Below, one piece after another: positions 9,886 through 20,340 of a stretch of DNA of 64,000 nucleotides (position 1 is its first letter; each line of letters begins with the position of its first letter). The notes beneath the pieces were generated by a model that saw nothing but the letters and a program-made list of their open reading frames with translations, was not told the origin of the DNA and did not search any database. The stretch spans positions 2,294,001-2,358,000 of the forward strand of contig NZ_CP043329.1 of the NCBI RefSeq assembly GCF_008195825.1, in the 5' to 3' direction. The stretch is from Pedobacter aquae (lineage in GTDB: Bacteria > Bacteroidota > Bacteroidia > Sphingobacteriales > Sphingobacteriaceae). The position numbers were made by a program, and so were the translations under genes.

Positions 9886-10473
9886 CTATTTTTTCGCAAC
9901 CAAGTTGATATTTAATTCAAACTCATCATTAATTGCTTTGTCTCCTAAACTATCAAAAAAGCTTTTAGAACCATATTTAATATCGTATTTTGTTCTATCA
10001 ACTTTAACTCCATTAGCAACAGCTACCAAAACACCATTTTTCACAGTGATTGCAGCAGGGAAAGTTAATGGCTGAGTGATTCCTTTAATTGTTAAATTAC
10101 CAGAAATATTTACTTTACCTGCACCAGCAGCAGTAACTTTAGTAATCACAAATTTTGATTGAGCAAATTTATCAACGCCAAAGAAGTCGTCAGCTTTTAA
10201 ATGGCCTAATAATTTACCATTCATTTCGCCTTGTAAATCAGTTACAGTCATGCTGTTCATATTGATAACAAAATTACCTCCATTTAAAGCAGAACCATTG
10301 TAATTAAGAACCCCAGAAGCTAATTTAATTTCTCCACGGTGTTCACCAGTAACTTTTTTACCAATCCACTCAATTTTAGATTTTTGAGTATCAACTTTAT
10401 ACTCAACTGCAGCTGGCTTAAATGCCAACGAAATCATGCTTACGAAAGCAATTAATAATATTCCTTTTTTCAT
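9886..10473 (-). CDS. YceI family periplasmic protein
   Basis: A 195-residue lipocalin-like YceI protein. A signal peptide covers about residues 1-20 (KKGILLIAFVSMISLAFKPA). The family strand patterns follow: YKVDTQKSKIEWIGKKVTGEHRGEI, DLQGEMNGKLLGHLKADDFF and GNLTIKGITQPLTFP. YceI proteins bind polyisoprenoid or other amphiphilic molecules in the periplasm; the ligand here is unknown. It is a single-gene transcript, with its own terminator downstream and about 80 bases of leader upstream. Confidence 0.9.
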   Translation of the reverse strand: MKKGILLIAFVSMISLAFKPAAVEYKVDTQKSKIEWIGKKVTGEHRGEIKLASGVLNYNGSALNGGNFVINMNSMTVTDLQGEMNGKLLGHLKADDFFGVDKFAQSKFVITKVTAAGAGKVNISGNLTIKGITQPLTFPAAITVKNGVLVAVANGVKVDRTKYDIKYGSKSFFDSLGDKAINDEFELNINLVAKK

Positions 10474-10557
10474 AATTTTTAATTTTGTTAAACAAACCTA
10501 CATAAATAATTTATATGTTTAAACATCTATTTTTGATATTACATTAAATTGACATTC

Positions 10558-12770
10558 TTAAGATTCTGGCTGAGGAAATCTTAAAATAAAGGTAGTACCT
10601 ACATTTGGCTCGCTTTCTACCTCAATGGAGCCGCCTAAAGATTCTATATGCGATTTAAGTATAAACAAACCAATACCTTTTCCTTCTGTATTCTCATGAA
10701 ACCTTTGGTATAAACCAAAGATCTTTTCAGCATTTTTCTTCAAATCAATTCCTAAGCCGTTATCTTTTATTTTCAAAACAACATCATTACCTATTAACTG
10801 GCTAGAAATATGAATTTCTAAATTTCTTTGATTAGACTTATAATTAATGGCATTAGAAAGCAAGCAAAAAATGGCACTTTCAAAATATTGTTTAGGATAA
10901 TAAAGCTTATTTACATCAACTGCTAACTTTATTTTAGCGTTTGCTTTCACGAGTTTATTCTCTAAGGAATTGATTACCTTAACACACTCATCTTCGATAT
11001 TTAGGTTAGTAGCGCATTTTTCTTCCGCAGCAATTTCATGCGATACAATTTCAATTAAATCATCTAATACACCACTCAATTTAGCTATAGAGAGTTTCAT
11101 ATTATCCACAATTACCAAATCATCTTGACTTAGTGCTTCTAGGTTTAGCATTCCAAAGAGGGCTTCTATATTAACAATGGGCGCTCTTAAATTATGAGAA
11201 GTTATGTAAGCAAATTTTTTCAGTTCACTATTGCTTCGTAACAACTCCTCAGAAACTTTTATCAACTCAATTTCTTTTCGCCTTATCTTATCAATATCAA
11301 TAACTATCCCAGATACAATATTTCTATGTTTATCAGTTTGATCGTGAGCTGTAAAAGATATCATCACATGCAAATCTTCTCCGTTTCTTAGCTTTAGTCT
11401 AACCTGAAAATTTGCCTTTTCTTATTCCCCTTTTTAAATGCTCTAAAACTTTTAAGGGCTACCAATTTATCTTTAGGATGGATAAAATCTAAAAGGTTAA
11501 CCTGAGATAACTTTTGTTGATATTCAATCCCTAGCCTTTCGCACCATTCTTTACTTACAAAAGCTTTTTTAGATCCAACATCCCAATCCCAAACACCAAT
11601 ATTAGCGCTCTTTATAGCCAGCTTAAGCTTTTCTTCATTTCGCTTAGCCATAAGCTCTGCAGATTTCCTGTTTTCAACCTCGGCAGATAACTCTGCTGTT
11701 TTAGCTTTCACAACTTTTCTTAATTGCCAATTGATGACAACAATAACTACTATAATTACAAAAGCAATGATGGCAGAATACAAAATTGGTTTCAGCCATT
11801 TACTTAAATTTTCTTCTTCTGAGCTATAAATGAAATCTTTTAAAGTAATCTTCTTATCTGCTATACCCAGTTGTTGATAAATTTGAAGCATATATTGCCA
11901 TCTTCCTATATTCATATGGCCAATTTGCACCAAATCTGGCATCACTAATTTTTTAACCTCTTGAGCTTCTATTTTTAAAAATTCTTTATTATTACCATGT
12001 GCTTTAACACCAGGTAGCGTTAAGATATAATTGATGAGTTCATCCTCATGTTCAAAAGCATATTGCCAACCTTTCAAGGTAGCTCTTATAAAAGCATCTG
12101 TTCTTTCCGGATTATTATAAGCAAAAGATTTAGTTGTAAAAATTACATCGCCGTAAAAATCTACGCCGTACTCTACAGGTCTTATCATATTTACAGATAA
12201 GCCTAGCTTTTTTAATCTTTGGGGCTGTGTGGTGATATAAGTTACAACCGCATCAGCTTTACCATTTGCAATTTCTTCAGAATCGTTTTTTCTTGGAATA
12301 ACATCAATTAAATCTGATTTTATTCCTTCTTTCAACAATACGGCTTTAAAAATATTCCAACCTTGATCCTGATCTGCTAAAATTGTTTTACCAATTAAAT
12401 CAGATGGCTTTAGAATATTCTTACTCTTTAAACTGATGATAACATATGGAGAGGACTGCATGATGGTAGAAAGCACTACCAAAGGTTTAGCTTTGGTATT
12501 TCTAAGTACAACATTTGGATCAAAAATCCCAATATCTGCATTACCCTTAAGAATTTCTTGTACAGGAGAACTATTAGGACCACCAGGAATTAATTCAACA
12601 TTTAATCCTTCCTCTTTATAATAACCCTTAATAAGTGCAGCATAATAACCTGCAAATTGAAATTGATGTCGCCACTTGAGTTGCAGCTTAATTGTATCTT
12701 TTCCAATAGCATGAGATGGGGTTATTATTGTTATAAGAAAGACATACAACGTCAATAAAAACCTCATCAT
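10558..12770 (-). pseudogene. Sensor histidine kinase with NMT1/THI5-like periplasmic domain and PAS, frameshifted
   Basis: Two adjoining frames form one gene. The 5' part (12770 to 11394) has a signal peptide, an ABC-substrate-binding NMT1/THI5-like domain (about residues 24-310), a membrane helix near 330-350 and the start of a PAS domain. The 3' part (10558 to about 11430) finishes the PAS domain and has a phospho-acceptor box (SHNLRAPI) and a HATPase (LLSNAINYKS, KDNGLGID, GKGIGLFI). Reading back one base at about 11415-11435 joins them into continuous PAS sequence (FQVRLKLRNGEDLHVMI). The lesion lies among short A and G runs and equals loss of one base. It may be a sequence error or a true mutation. 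Confidence 0.8.
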
Positions 12771-12860
12771 AAATAGCTAGATCAAATTTATGTTTAACAT
12801 ATTTTAAAGCTAATATTTTAATTGTTTATAAAGGGCTTTTTATTAGGGATTTAAAATAAA

Positions 12861-12886
12861 AAAAGCTAGACAATTGCCTAGCTTTT
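12861..12886 (-). terminator. Terminator of gcvP
   Basis: A 9-bp stem AAAAGCTAG/CTAGCTTTT with an 8-base loop, 22 bases past the gcvP stop. Runs of A on one side and T on the other could let it work in both directions, though the neighbouring kinase gene points the same way. Confidence 0.8.
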
Positions 12887-12907
12887 CTTTTAAATAAAGT
12901 ATTTAAT

Positions 12908-15793
12908 TTATACTGTTTCTATCTCGGCATAAGTTTCTAATGGAGGACAAGAACAGATTAAAGTTCTATCGCCATGGGTATCATTAACCCTACCTACAGA
13001 AGGCCAAAATTTATATTGAGCTACATAAGGCAAAGGAAATGCTGCTTTTTGTCTGGTATAAGGTTTATCCCAATCATTACCTGTTACTACCGCAGCAGTA
13101 TGCGGAGCATTTTTTAAAGGATTATTTGCTTTATCTAATAAACCAGATGCTATATCAGCTATTTCATTTCTGATAGCTATCATAGCATCGCAGAAACGAT
13201 CTAGCTCATGTTTAGGTTCAGATTCTGTAGGTTCTACCATAACAGTACCAGCCACAGGGAAAGAAACTGTTGGTGCATGGAAACCATAATCCATTAACCT
13301 TTTAGCTATATCGGTTACTTCAATACCTAAAGCCTTAAACTCGCGACAGTCTAAAATCATCTCGTGTGCACATCTTCCGTTGGCTCCTGAGTACAAAACA
13401 GGATAATGCTGTTCTAACCTAGCTTTGATATAATTTGCATTTAGGATAGCATATTTTGTAGCATTGGTTAAGCCCTCAGCCCCCATCATAGCTATATAAG
13501 CATGAGAAATTAACAAAATAGATGCAGAACCCCAAGGTGCTGCGGATACTGCATGTATAGATTTTTCTTGACTAATATCAACAACAGCGTGGCCGGGTAA
13601 ATATGGAACTAAATGTTTAGCTACGCCAATTGGCCCCATACCTGGACCACCTCCACCATGTGGAATGCAAAATGTTTTATGTAAGTTGAGGTGGCAAACA
13701 TCGGCACCAATATTTGCTGGAGATGTTAAACCTACTTGAGCGTTCATGTTGGCACCATCCATATAAACCTGCCCACCATGTTGATGAATAATATCGCAGA
13801 TTTCTATGATAGACTCTTCAAAAACGCCATGTGTTGATGGATAAGTTACCATTAAACAACTTAAGTTAGCAGAGTGCTCTTCTGCTTTTGCTCTTAAATC
13901 TTCAACATCAATATTTCCTTTCTCGTCACATTTAGTTACCACGATTTTCATACCTGCCATAGCAGCAGAAGCCGGGTTTGTACCATGTGCAGAAGATGGA
14001 ATCAAAGCGATATTTCTATGGAAATCTCCTCTATCTTGATGATAAGCTCTAATAACCATTAATCCTGCGTACTCACCTTGTGCACCCGCATTTGGTTGTA
14101 AACTCATAGCTGCAAAACCAGTTATCTCGCTTAACCAACGGTTTAACTCATCCATAATTTGCATATAACCACCAGTTTGGTCTATAGGTGCAAAAGGATG
14201 TAAGTTTCCAAACTCTGGCCAAGTAACCGGAATCATTTCTGTGGTAGCATTCAATTTCATGGTACATGAACCTAAAGCTATCATGGAGTGGCATAAGGAT
14301 AAATCTTTTGCTTCTAAAGATTTGATATAACGCAGCAACTCATGCTCTGAGTGATGACTATTAAATATAGGATGTGTTAAATAAGCTGATGTTCTAGCTA
14401 AAGAAGCAGGAATAGTACTTGTTAAATCTCCTTTTAAAGCATCAACATCTATATCATTTTGATTGATGCCTTTTACTTTTCCAAAGAATCTTACTAAAGT
14501 TTTAATATCTTCTACAGAAGTAGTCTCATCTATAGAAATAGTAACTGTTTCGCCTTGGTAATTTAAGTTAACCTCGTTGTTTAAAGCTTCTGCTTTAATA
14601 GCGTTTAACAAAGTGCCAACGTTAAACCTTACCGTATCAAAATAAGCTTGGTTTTCTTGTTGGTAACCTAGGTGCTGTAAAGCATTAGACAATAAAACAG
14701 CTAAACCATGTATTCTTTCTGCTATAAGTTTAATGCCTTTAGGTCCATGGTAAGTAGCATACATACCCGCCATAATAGCCAATAAAGCTTGTGCTGTACA
14801 AATGTTTGATGTTGCTTTATCTCTTCTGATATGCTGCTCTCTTGTTTGTAAGGCCATACGCAAAGCGTAATTTCCATGAGCATCAATAGTTACCCCAATG
14901 ATACGGCCTGGCATAGACCTTTTGTACTCTTCTTTTGTAGCAAAAAAAGCGGCATGAGGCCCACCAAAACCCATTGGAATACCAAAACGTTGGGTTGTAC
15001 CTACAACAATATCAGCGCCCCATTCTCCTGGAGGAGTTAATAAAGCTAAACTCATAATATCTGCCGCAACAGTAAGTTTTATATTTTTTTCATGAGCTTT
15101 ATTAGCAAAATCGCTATAATCAAAAACTTCGCCGTTACTTGCTGGGTATTGAACAATAGCACCAAACATATCTTCTGTTAGTTCTGCAGTTCTATGGTCG
15201 CCAATAACTAGCTCTATACCATAAGGCTGTGAACGTGTTTTTAAAATATCTATGGTTTGCGGGAATACTTCTTGAGAAACAAAGAACTTTTTAGCTGCGG
15301 CATTTTTTCTTAAGCTGTATTGCATAAACATCGCTTCTGCAGCTGCTGTTCCTTCATCAAGCAGAGAAGCGTTTGCTATTTCCATTCCGGTTAAATCAAT
15401 AACCATCGTTTGGAAATTTAATAGCGCTTGTAATCTACCTTGTGCAATTTCTGCCTGATAAGGAGTGTATTGCGTGTACCATCCTGGGTTTTCTAAAATG
15501 TTTCTTTGGATAACACCTGGCACAATAACACCGTAATAACCTTGCCCTATGTATGATTTAAAAATCTTGTTTTTAGAAGCCGTTTGTTTAAGATGATTCA
15601 GGTATTCGAACTCACTTTTTGCCGAAGGTAAATCCATAGCACCTTTAAGACGTATGTTTTGCGGCACTGTTTGGGCAATTAGTTCTTCTAAAGAATTTAC
15701 CCCAACAGCATCTAACATTTCTTGGGTATCCTGCTCATTTGGTGCAATATGTCTTTGCTCGAACAGTTCCTGATAATCAACATTTAATTTCAT
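12908..15793 (-). CDS. gcvP: Glycine dehydrogenase (decarboxylating), P protein of the glycine cleavage system
   Basis: The PLP-dependent P protein decarboxylates glycine and passes the aminomethyl group to lipoyl-GcvH. It is 961 residues, the full single-chain length with N- and C-terminal PLP folds. The PLP lysine is in [21 protein letters not shown]. The N-terminal segment [21 protein letters not shown] and [10 protein letters not shown] are diagnostic. A minus-strand TAATTTTG box (15818-15825) lies 25 bases before the start. gcvT and gcvH are not in the window. lipA at 39.9 kb makes the lipoate that GcvH needs. Confidence 0.97.
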   Translation of the reverse strand: MKLNVDYQELFEQRHIAPNEQDTQEMLDAVGVNSLEELIAQTVPQNIRLKGAMDLPSAKSEFEYLNHLKQTASKNKIFKSYIGQGYYGVIVPGVIQRNILENPGWYTQYTPYQAEIAQGRLQALLNFQTMVIDLTGMEIANASLLDEGTAAAEAMFMQYSLRKNAAAKKFFVSQEVFPQTIDILKTRSQPYGIELVIGDHRTAELTEDMFGAIVQYPASNGEVFDYSDFANKAHEKNIKLTVAADIMSLALLTPPGEWGADIVVGTTQRFGIPMGFGGPHAAFFATKEEYKRSMPGRIIGVTIDAHGNYALRMALQTREQHIRRDKATSNICTAQALLAIMAGMYATYHGPKGIKLIAERIHGLAVLLSNALQHLGYQQENQAYFDTVRFNVGTLLNAIKAEALNNEVNLNYQGETVTISIDETTSVEDIKTLVRFFGKVKGINQNDIDVDALKGDLTSTIPASLARTSAYLTHPIFNSHHSEHELLRYIKSLEAKDLSLCHSMIALGSCTMKLNATTEMIPVTWPEFGNLHPFAPIDQTGGYMQIMDELNRWLSEITGFAAMSLQPNAGAQGEYAGLMVIRAYHQDRGDFHRNIALIPSSAHGTNPASAAMAGMKIVVTKCDEKGNIDVEDLRAKAEEHSANLSCLMVTYPSTHGVFEESIIEICDIIHQHGGQVYMDGANMNAQVGLTSPANIGADVCHLNLHKTFCIPHGGGGPGMGPIGVAKHLVPYLPGHAVVDISQEKSIHAVSAAPWGSASILLISHAYIAMMGAEGLTNATKYAILNANYIKARLEQHYPVLYSGANGRCAHEMILDCREFKALGIEVTDIAKRLMDYGFHAPTVSFPVAGTVMVEPTESEPKHELDRFCDAMIAIRNEIADIASGLLDKANNPLKNAPHTAAVVTGNDWDKPYTRQKAAFPLPYVAQYKFWPSVGRVNDTHGDRTLICSCPPLETYAEIETV

Positions 15794-15898
15794 TTAAACG
15801 GAAGTTTTTAAGATGCGCAAAATTATGAAAAATGAGGGTGCTTTTATAATAGAAACAGCATGAAATTGTAAAGATTAAAATACAAGTAGCTTAAAAGT

Positions 15899-16192
15899 TT
15901 AAACCTTGTTTTTTGGGTTTCTTTTGAAATGAAAGATGGAAGCTATATAGATAATCCTAGAGGTTTCATCTATACTGTAAATGATGATAAATGGAAATTT
16001 TTTGACAACCAATTCTCTTAGTTCTCTTATCTTTTTGGGATAGTGTTTTGGATTTTCTGATATTAAATTAAGATGTTTATAAATCTCGGTTTTAAAATCA
16101 TCACCTAAACCTAATTTTTGTTCTTGATACCAACAAAAAGCATCCAGAAATTCTTTCCTACTCTTTTTCGTTAGTAGTACTTTATAGTTCAT
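15899..16192 (-). CDS. RelE/ParE family toxin
   Basis: A 97-residue protein of the ParE/RelE toxin fold. The pattern KSRKEFLDAFCWYQEQKLGLGDDFKTEIYKHLNLISENPKHYPK, then LRELVVKKFPFIIIYSID and a terminal HFKRNP strand, is typical. ParE members poison gyrase and RelE members cut mRNA; the choice cannot be made here. Its start overlaps the upstream antitoxin gene by 4 bases (ATGA), the usual coupling of a type II pair. Confidence 0.85.
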   Translation of the reverse strand: MNYKVLLTKKSRKEFLDAFCWYQEQKLGLGDDFKTEIYKHLNLISENPKHYPKKIRELRELVVKKFPFIIIYSIDETSRIIYIASIFHFKRNPKNKV

Positions 16193-16437
16193 GAAATAGT
16201 GTTAGCTTTTATTTTCTCTATATCTGCATCTATTTCTTCCAAAGAAAAGGCCTTATTTGTACCATTCTTGCATTTTTTTACCCTGTCCTCAAAATCCTTT
16301 ACTAAGTCTTTATCTTCCCACCAATTAAAATCTTTTACAATATCATCTTCTAAAAGTGCAAAAATAGCTTTGACTTTTTTTTCATCTGCCACTTTTATAT
16401 ATTCTTGTAATTTGATTCTTATTGCTGAGATTGTCAT
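16189..16437 (-). CDS. Antitoxin partner of the ParE-type toxin
   Basis: An 82-residue acidic/basic helical protein immediately upstream of and overlapping the toxin gene. The N-terminus (TISAIRIKLQEYIKVADEKKVKAIFALLEDDI) resembles small Bacteroidota antitoxins of the addiction-module type that bind DNA as dimers and wrap the toxin with a C-terminal tail. The tail is rich in Asp/Glu/Lys (LEEIDADIEKIKA). The role is assigned mainly by position and size. Confidence 0.72.
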   Translation of the reverse strand: MTISAIRIKLQEYIKVADEKKVKAIFALLEDDIVKDFNWWEDKDLVKDFEDRVKKCKNGTNKAFSLEEIDADIEKIKANTIS

Positions 16438-16461
16438 GATAAGTGCTTTGTGTAAATATAA

Positions 16462-17184
16462 TTATTTCAACTGATACAAATATCTTTGGATAGTATTTTC
16501 TAAGCCTAGATAAAGTGCATCGCAAATAAGTGCATGCCCTATACTAACTTCTAACAAACCTGGTATATTTTGCGCAAAATATTGAAGATTTTGTAAATCT
16601 AAATCATGCCCAGCATTGATGCCTAAACCTACTTTATTGGCCATTTCGGATGCTTTTACATAAGGTAATATAGCTTTTTCTTTATCTTGATGATAATTTA
16701 CCGCGTAAGACTCTGTATAAAGTTCTATCCTATCTGTACCTGTAGTTTTTGCGGCTTCAACCATTTCTGGATTAGGATCTACGAAAATAGAAACTCTAAT
16801 TCCTTCCTGTTTAAAAACGGCAATGATATCTTGTAAGTAGTTTTGGTGTTTGATGGTATCCCAGCCATGGTTAGAGGTGATTTGGCCTAAAGCATCGGGT
16901 ACTAAAGTTACTTGTGTTGGTTTATTTGTTAAAACCAATTCTACAAATTTTTCTTCTTGGCAATTGCCTTCTATGTTAAATTCTGTTTGGATTTGACCTT
17001 TTAAATCGTAAACATCTTGATAGCGTATATGTCTTTCATCCGGACGTGGGTGTACGGTTATTCCTTGTGCGCCAAAACGCTCGCAATCTAGTGCTATTTG
17101 TAATACATTTGGGTTATTACCACCTCTTGAGTTTCTTAAAGTGGCTATTTTATTGATGTTTACTGATAATTTGGCTAATGACAT
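16462..17184 (-). CDS. pdxJ: Pyridoxine 5'-phosphate synthase
   Basis: PdxJ condenses 1-deoxyxylulose 5-phosphate with 3-amino-2-oxopropyl phosphate in the DXP-dependent route to vitamin B6. The TIM-barrel motifs are [23 protein letters not shown] at the start, [14 protein letters not shown], and [14 protein letters not shown] set the start at ATG 17184 ([12 protein letters not shown]), giving 240 residues; the longer frame from 17313 runs through an unusual GC-rich non-coding stretch and adds non-family residues. PLP made here serves GcvP among others. Confidence 0.94.
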   Translation of the reverse strand: MSLAKLSVNINKIATLRNSRGGNNPNVLQIALDCERFGAQGITVHPRPDERHIRYQDVYDLKGQIQTEFNIEGNCQEEKFVELVLTNKPTQVTLVPDALGQITSNHGWDTIKHQNYLQDIIAVFKQEGIRVSIFVDPNPEMVEAAKTTGTDRIELYTESYAVNYHQDKEKAILPYVKASEMANKVGLGINAGHDLDLQNLQYFAQNIPGLLEVSIGHALICDALYLGLENTIQRYLYQLK

Positions 17185-17221
17185 ATACAAAGGTATCATT
17201 ATGCTGTGATACTGTAAATAC

Positions 17222-17340
17222 TTAGCACAGGTTTTGAAAAATAAACCGGGGCGAGGGCGGTACCCCGCAGGACATTTGGAGCTTTTGCGGAAAATGGACG
17301 AGGAGTAAAGCAAAGCACCGGACTAGCCTTAAAATGAAAT
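17222..17340 (-). other. GC-rich non-coding insert with hairpin potential
   Basis: Between the ahcY terminator and pdxJ lies about 100 bases that are clearly richer in G and C than the surroundings, densest at 17245-17330. On the minus strand it contains CGGGG...CCCCG and alternative GCGG/CCGC pairings near 17248-17271. The open frame that crosses it is not protein-like. It may be a dispersed repeat, a structured 5' leader of pdxJ or a small RNA; the sequence alone does not decide. Confidence 0.4.
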
Positions 17341-17381
17341 GCTGCCATTGCTTTTCTAAATAAAATTCTTTCTGAAATAAA

Positions 17382-17411
17382 TAAAAAAACCGCCCTGTGG
17401 GTACAGAGCGG
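17382..17411 (-). terminator. Terminator of ahcY
   Basis: On the minus strand a 9-bp stem CCGCTCTGT/ACAGGGCGG (one G-T pair) with a 4-base loop is followed by seven T residues. It sits 41 bases past the ahcY stop. Confidence 0.88.
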
Positions 17412-17451
17412 CTTGGATTAATCGTCAATCTAAAATCAACAATCTAAAATA

Positions 17452-18768
17452 TTAATAACGGTATGCGTCTGATTTGAAAGGACCTTGAACCGTAACACCA
17501 ATATATTCTGCTTGGTCTTGACGAAGTTCTTCTAACTCGACACCGATTTTTGCTAAGTGTAAACGAGCTACTTTTTCATCCAAAGTTTTTGGTAAAACAT
17601 AAACTTTGTTTTCGTAAGCTGCTGCGTTTGTATATAATTCTATTTGCGCTAAGGTTTGGTTTGTAAAGGAGTTAGACATTACAAATGATGGATGACCAGT
17701 TGCGCAACCTAAATTCACTAAACGACCTTCGGCTAAAACGATAACGTCTTTACCATCAAGGGTATATTTATCCACTTGTGGTTTGATTTCGATTTTGGTA
17801 TCGCCATAGTTTTGGTTTAACCAAGCCATGTCAATTTCGTTATCAAAGTGGCCAATGTTACAAACGATAGCTTTATCTTTTAAGGCTTTAAAATGCTCGC
17901 CTCTAACGATGTCTTTATTACCAGTTGCTGTTACCACGATGTCTGCTTCTTTGATAGCAGTAGCTAATTTTTTAACCTCGAAACCTTCCATTGCTGCTTG
18001 TAAAGCACAAATTGGATCTATTTCTGTAACGATAACTCTTACACCTGCGTTGCGTAAAGAATCTGCTGAACCTTTACCTACATCGCCATAACCGCAAACA
18101 ACGGCTACTTTACCAGCCATCATCACGTCTGTAGCTCTGCGGATAGCGTCTACTAAAGACTCGCGACAACCGTATTTGTTATCGAATTTAGATTTGGTTA
18201 CAGAATCGTTAATGTTGATTGCCGGCATTGGAAGTGTTCCTTTTTTAACGCGATCATGTAAGCGTAAAACACCTGTAGTTGTTTCTTCTGAGATTCCTTT
18301 GATACCTGCTGCTAGTTCTGGATATTTATCTAAAACCATATTGGTTAAATCGCCACCGTCATCTAAAATCATGTTTAGAGGCTCGCGGTTTTCACCAAAG
18401 AATAAGGTTTGCTCAATACACCAATCAAACTCTTCTGCATTCATGCCTTTCCATGCGTAAACAGGAATACCAGCTGCTGCAATTGCTGCTGCTGCGTGAT
18501 CTTGGGTGGAGAAAATATTACAAGAAGACCAAGTAACATCTGCACCTAATTCTACTAAAGTTTCTATTAAAACTGCTGTTTGGATGGTCATGTGTAAACA
18601 TCCGGCAATTCTTGCGCCTTTTAAAGGTTTGCTTGCGCCAAACTCTTCTCTAAGGGCCATTAAACCTGGCATTTCTGCTTCGGCTAATTCAATTTCTTTT
18701 CTTCCCCATTCGGCTAGGGAAATGTCCTTCACTTTGTAAGGTACGTAAGTTGTCTCTACTGATGACAT
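17452..18768 (-). CDS. ahcY: Adenosylhomocysteinase (S-adenosylhomocysteine hydrolase)
   Basis: This NAD-dependent enzyme splits S-adenosylhomocysteine into adenosine and homocysteine, removing the inhibitor left by methyltransferases. It has 438 residues. Motifs are [15 protein letters not shown] and [17 protein letters not shown] near the N-terminus, the NAD-binding loop [17 protein letters not shown], and the C-terminal [11 protein letters not shown]. It has its own consensus promoter upstream and terminator downstream, so it is monocistronic. Confidence 0.97.
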   Translation of the reverse strand: MSSVETTYVPYKVKDISLAEWGRKEIELAEAEMPGLMALREEFGASKPLKGARIAGCLHMTIQTAVLIETLVELGADVTWSSCNIFSTQDHAAAAIAAAGIPVYAWKGMNAEEFDWCIEQTLFFGENREPLNMILDDGGDLTNMVLDKYPELAAGIKGISEETTTGVLRLHDRVKKGTLPMPAININDSVTKSKFDNKYGCRESLVDAIRRATDVMMAGKVAVVCGYGDVGKGSADSLRNAGVRVIVTEIDPICALQAAMEGFEVKKLATAIKEADIVVTATGNKDIVRGEHFKALKDKAIVCNIGHFDNEIDMAWLNQNYGDTKIEIKPQVDKYTLDGKDVIVLAEGRLVNLGCATGHPSFVMSNSFTNQTLAQIELYTNAAAYENKVYVLPKTLDEKVARLHLAKIGVELEELRQDQAEYIGVTVQGPFKSDAYRY

Positions 18769-18790
18769 AGTTGTTTTATTTTGTGAGCTG

Positions 18791-18822
18791 CAAAGATACC
18801 GCTTAGGCGGATGAAATTCAAA
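18791..18822 (-). promoter_or_regulatory. Bacteroidota-type promoter of ahcY
   Basis: Read on the minus strand: TTTG (18822-18819), 20 bases, TATCTTTG (18798-18791). This matches the primary sigma pattern TTTG-N19-20-TAnnTTTG of the phylum. The -7 box lies 22 bases before the ahcY start. Confidence 0.8.
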
Positions 18823-18941
18823 TGGTTAATGGTAATGAGATTGTTAAGATTGTAAAAACATATTTTATTATAAATTTTTCAATTTATGTTATCTAAATAC
18901 TACTTATCTTTACATTTGAAAGCTTATAGAAATAAATAAAA

Positions 18942-19325
18942 ATGTCTGAAACTAAACAAGAATTCATTAATCTTATTCATAATAATAAATTAAAGAAGAT
19001 TAATGCAAAACTAAAAGCGATTGATTTAATTGATGGCAATTTTCATATTTGTTATATACCTTCATTGAAACTTAGCGCATATGGTTCTACCTCATCTGAA
19101 GCATTTAAAATGATGAAGAATATAGTTATTCCAGATTTTTGCGAAACTCTTATGTCTCAAGAGAAAAACAAAATTTTAAGTGAACTTAAAGCTTTAGGGT
19201 GGTCTCAAAGTCCATTTTTCAAAACTGAACTTTGTAAATCAGCACATATTGACAAAGAAGGAATCTTACGTGACTTTGATTTATCTGAAAACACTGAATT
19301 AAGAGAACGACTAATGACAGTGTGA
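18942..19325 (+). CDS. HicB-like protein, probable antitoxin
   Basis: A 127-residue protein of uncertain family. The segment GNFHICYIPSLKLSAYGSTSSEAFKMMKNIV (about residues 29-59) has the HicB N-terminal pattern: a strand, a polar loop with a conserved Gly-x-Thr, then EA-helix. It lacks an obvious DNA-binding domain at the C-terminus. The next gene starts at or just after its stop and looks like a HicA toxin, so an antitoxin-first HicBA-type pair is the best reading. A possible TACATTTG box lies at 18911-18918. Confidence 0.6.
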   Translation: MSETKQEFINLIHNNKLKKINAKLKAIDLIDGNFHICYIPSLKLSAYGSTSSEAFKMMKNIVIPDFCETLMSQEKNKILSELKALGWSQSPFFKTELCKSAHIDKEGILRDFDLSENTELRERLMTV

Positions 19326-19330
19326 TTACA

Positions 19331-19567
19331 ATGGGAAACAATAGACCTATAAAAACAAAATGTTGGATTAAATTTTTAGAATTTAAAAACTGCAAATACA
19401 TCTCAACTGAAGCCTCACATGATAAATGGAAATGTCCTGGATGTTTAAGATCTATTATTCACAGGCAAAAAGATAAAGAAATACCTGCTTTCCATATAAA
19501 TTCTAATTTAATAACAATGGGAATATCAAAAGCTGAATTTTTGGAATGGATTAAGGAAAATTGTTAA
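19331..19567 (+). CDS. HicA-like putative toxin with Cys motif
   Basis: A small protein of 78 residues from ATG 19331, or 81 from GTG 19322 (which overlaps the upstream stop as GTGA). The order of elements fits HicA mRNA interferases: WIKFLEFKNCKYI, then SH in STEASHDKWKCPGCLR, a basic stretch, and a final IPAFHINSNLITMGISKAEFLEWI resembling the HicA helix. The CPGC motif is unusual for HicA and could bind a metal. The assignment rests on pattern and on the neighbouring HicB-like gene. Confidence 0.55.
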   Translation: MGNNRPIKTKCWIKFLEFKNCKYISTEASHDKWKCPGCLRSIIHRQKDKEIPAFHINSNLITMGISKAEFLEWIKENC

Positions 19568-19636
19568 TAATAAATTTTAGATAATTTATTAACTTCTTTT
19601 TTTAAGATATCCAATTAAATAAATCATCCGTACAAT

Positions 19637-19951
19637 CTACAACACCGCCACAGCTTCTCTCCAAAAAACTCTGATATTATCGGTATTCACTTTTTTTTAG
19701 CTTGCGCAAGATTATAATTTTCTTGTGCTCAACCAAAAATTGGGACTGGTATTGAAAGCTTTGGCAAGTTTTAATGCCATTTCAGGACTTATACCCTGTT
19801 TCTGATTGATGATAGCAGATAAAGTCTTACGACTAATATCTAGTCCAGAAGCTACTTCTTCTAAAGTAAGTTTGTTACCGGTTTCTTCTCTTAATCCTTC
19901 TATTGTTTCTTTTATTAATTCTCCGGGATGTGCTGGTGCAAACATGGTCAT
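19637..19951 (-). pseudogene. HigA-type antitoxin, frameshifted and without a toxin partner
   Basis: The open frame (19951 to 19712, 79 residues) is an XRE-family HigA: FAPAHPGELIKETIEGL, then the helix-turn-helix LTLEEVASGLDISRKTLSAIINQKQGISPEMALKLAKAF and SPNFWLS. It then stops early. In another frame the usual C-terminus continues (NYNLAQAKKKVNTDN) to a stop at 19637. Restoring two bases near 19725-19728 gives the family-typical FWLxLQENYNLAQA. This HigA subtype normally pairs with a RelE-like HigB, which is absent here; the adjacent higBA pair is a different subtype. Confidence 0.7.
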
Positions 19952-19980
19952 AATCTTTAAATAATGGCAATCTAATCCTA

Positions 19981-20340
19981 TTAAACGTTTGCGTTAAAGA
20001 ATACCACAGTAGGGATACCAAGTTTATGGTGTAAAATGTTAGCTATACGCAGTGTTATCTCCCTTTTACCACTTAGTATAGAAGATACATAACTTTTAGA
20101 ACCAATATAGGGTTGTAGGTCTTTATTCTTCAATCCTAATTCTTCCATCTTCAATTTTATCGCTTCTATGGGATTGGGGCTAGCTATTGGATAATGCTTA
20201 TCCTCATAATTACTAATAAGTAATCCTAATAATTCAGCTTCTGCAAAATCAGGACTGTTAGGTTCAGCATCAAAAATTATGTCTAGCCTCTCTAAGGCTT
20301 TATTATAATCGCTTTCTGTTTTTAAAATTGTCCAATTCAT
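19981..20340 (-). CDS. higA: HigA-family antitoxin (XRE domain)
   Basis: A 119-residue antitoxin. The N-terminal region MNWTILKTESDYNKALERLDIIFDAEPNSPDFAEAELLGLLI is the signature of the HigA subtype that pairs with the HigB mRNA interferase. A helix-turn-helix follows at about residues 70-105 (MEELGLKNKDLQPYIGSKSYVSSILSGKREITLRIA). Its start overlaps the upstream toxin gene by 4 bases. Together they form a toxin-first higBA operon, the order usual for this family, in which HigA represses the promoter. Confidence 0.88.
   Translation of the reverse strand: MNWTILKTESDYNKALERLDIIFDAEPNSPDFAEAELLGLLISNYEDKHYPIASPNPIEAIKLKMEELGLKNKDLQPYIGSKSYVSSILSGKREITLRIANILHHKLGIPTVVFFNANV

Noticed and set aside
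17222-17428. 68-residue minus-strand open frame between ahcY and pdxJ
   Set aside because: It starts inside the ahcY terminator, has an atypical composition (Phe/Gln/Leu/Cys/Pro mix) and no family resemblance; the DNA looks like a GC-rich non-coding element.
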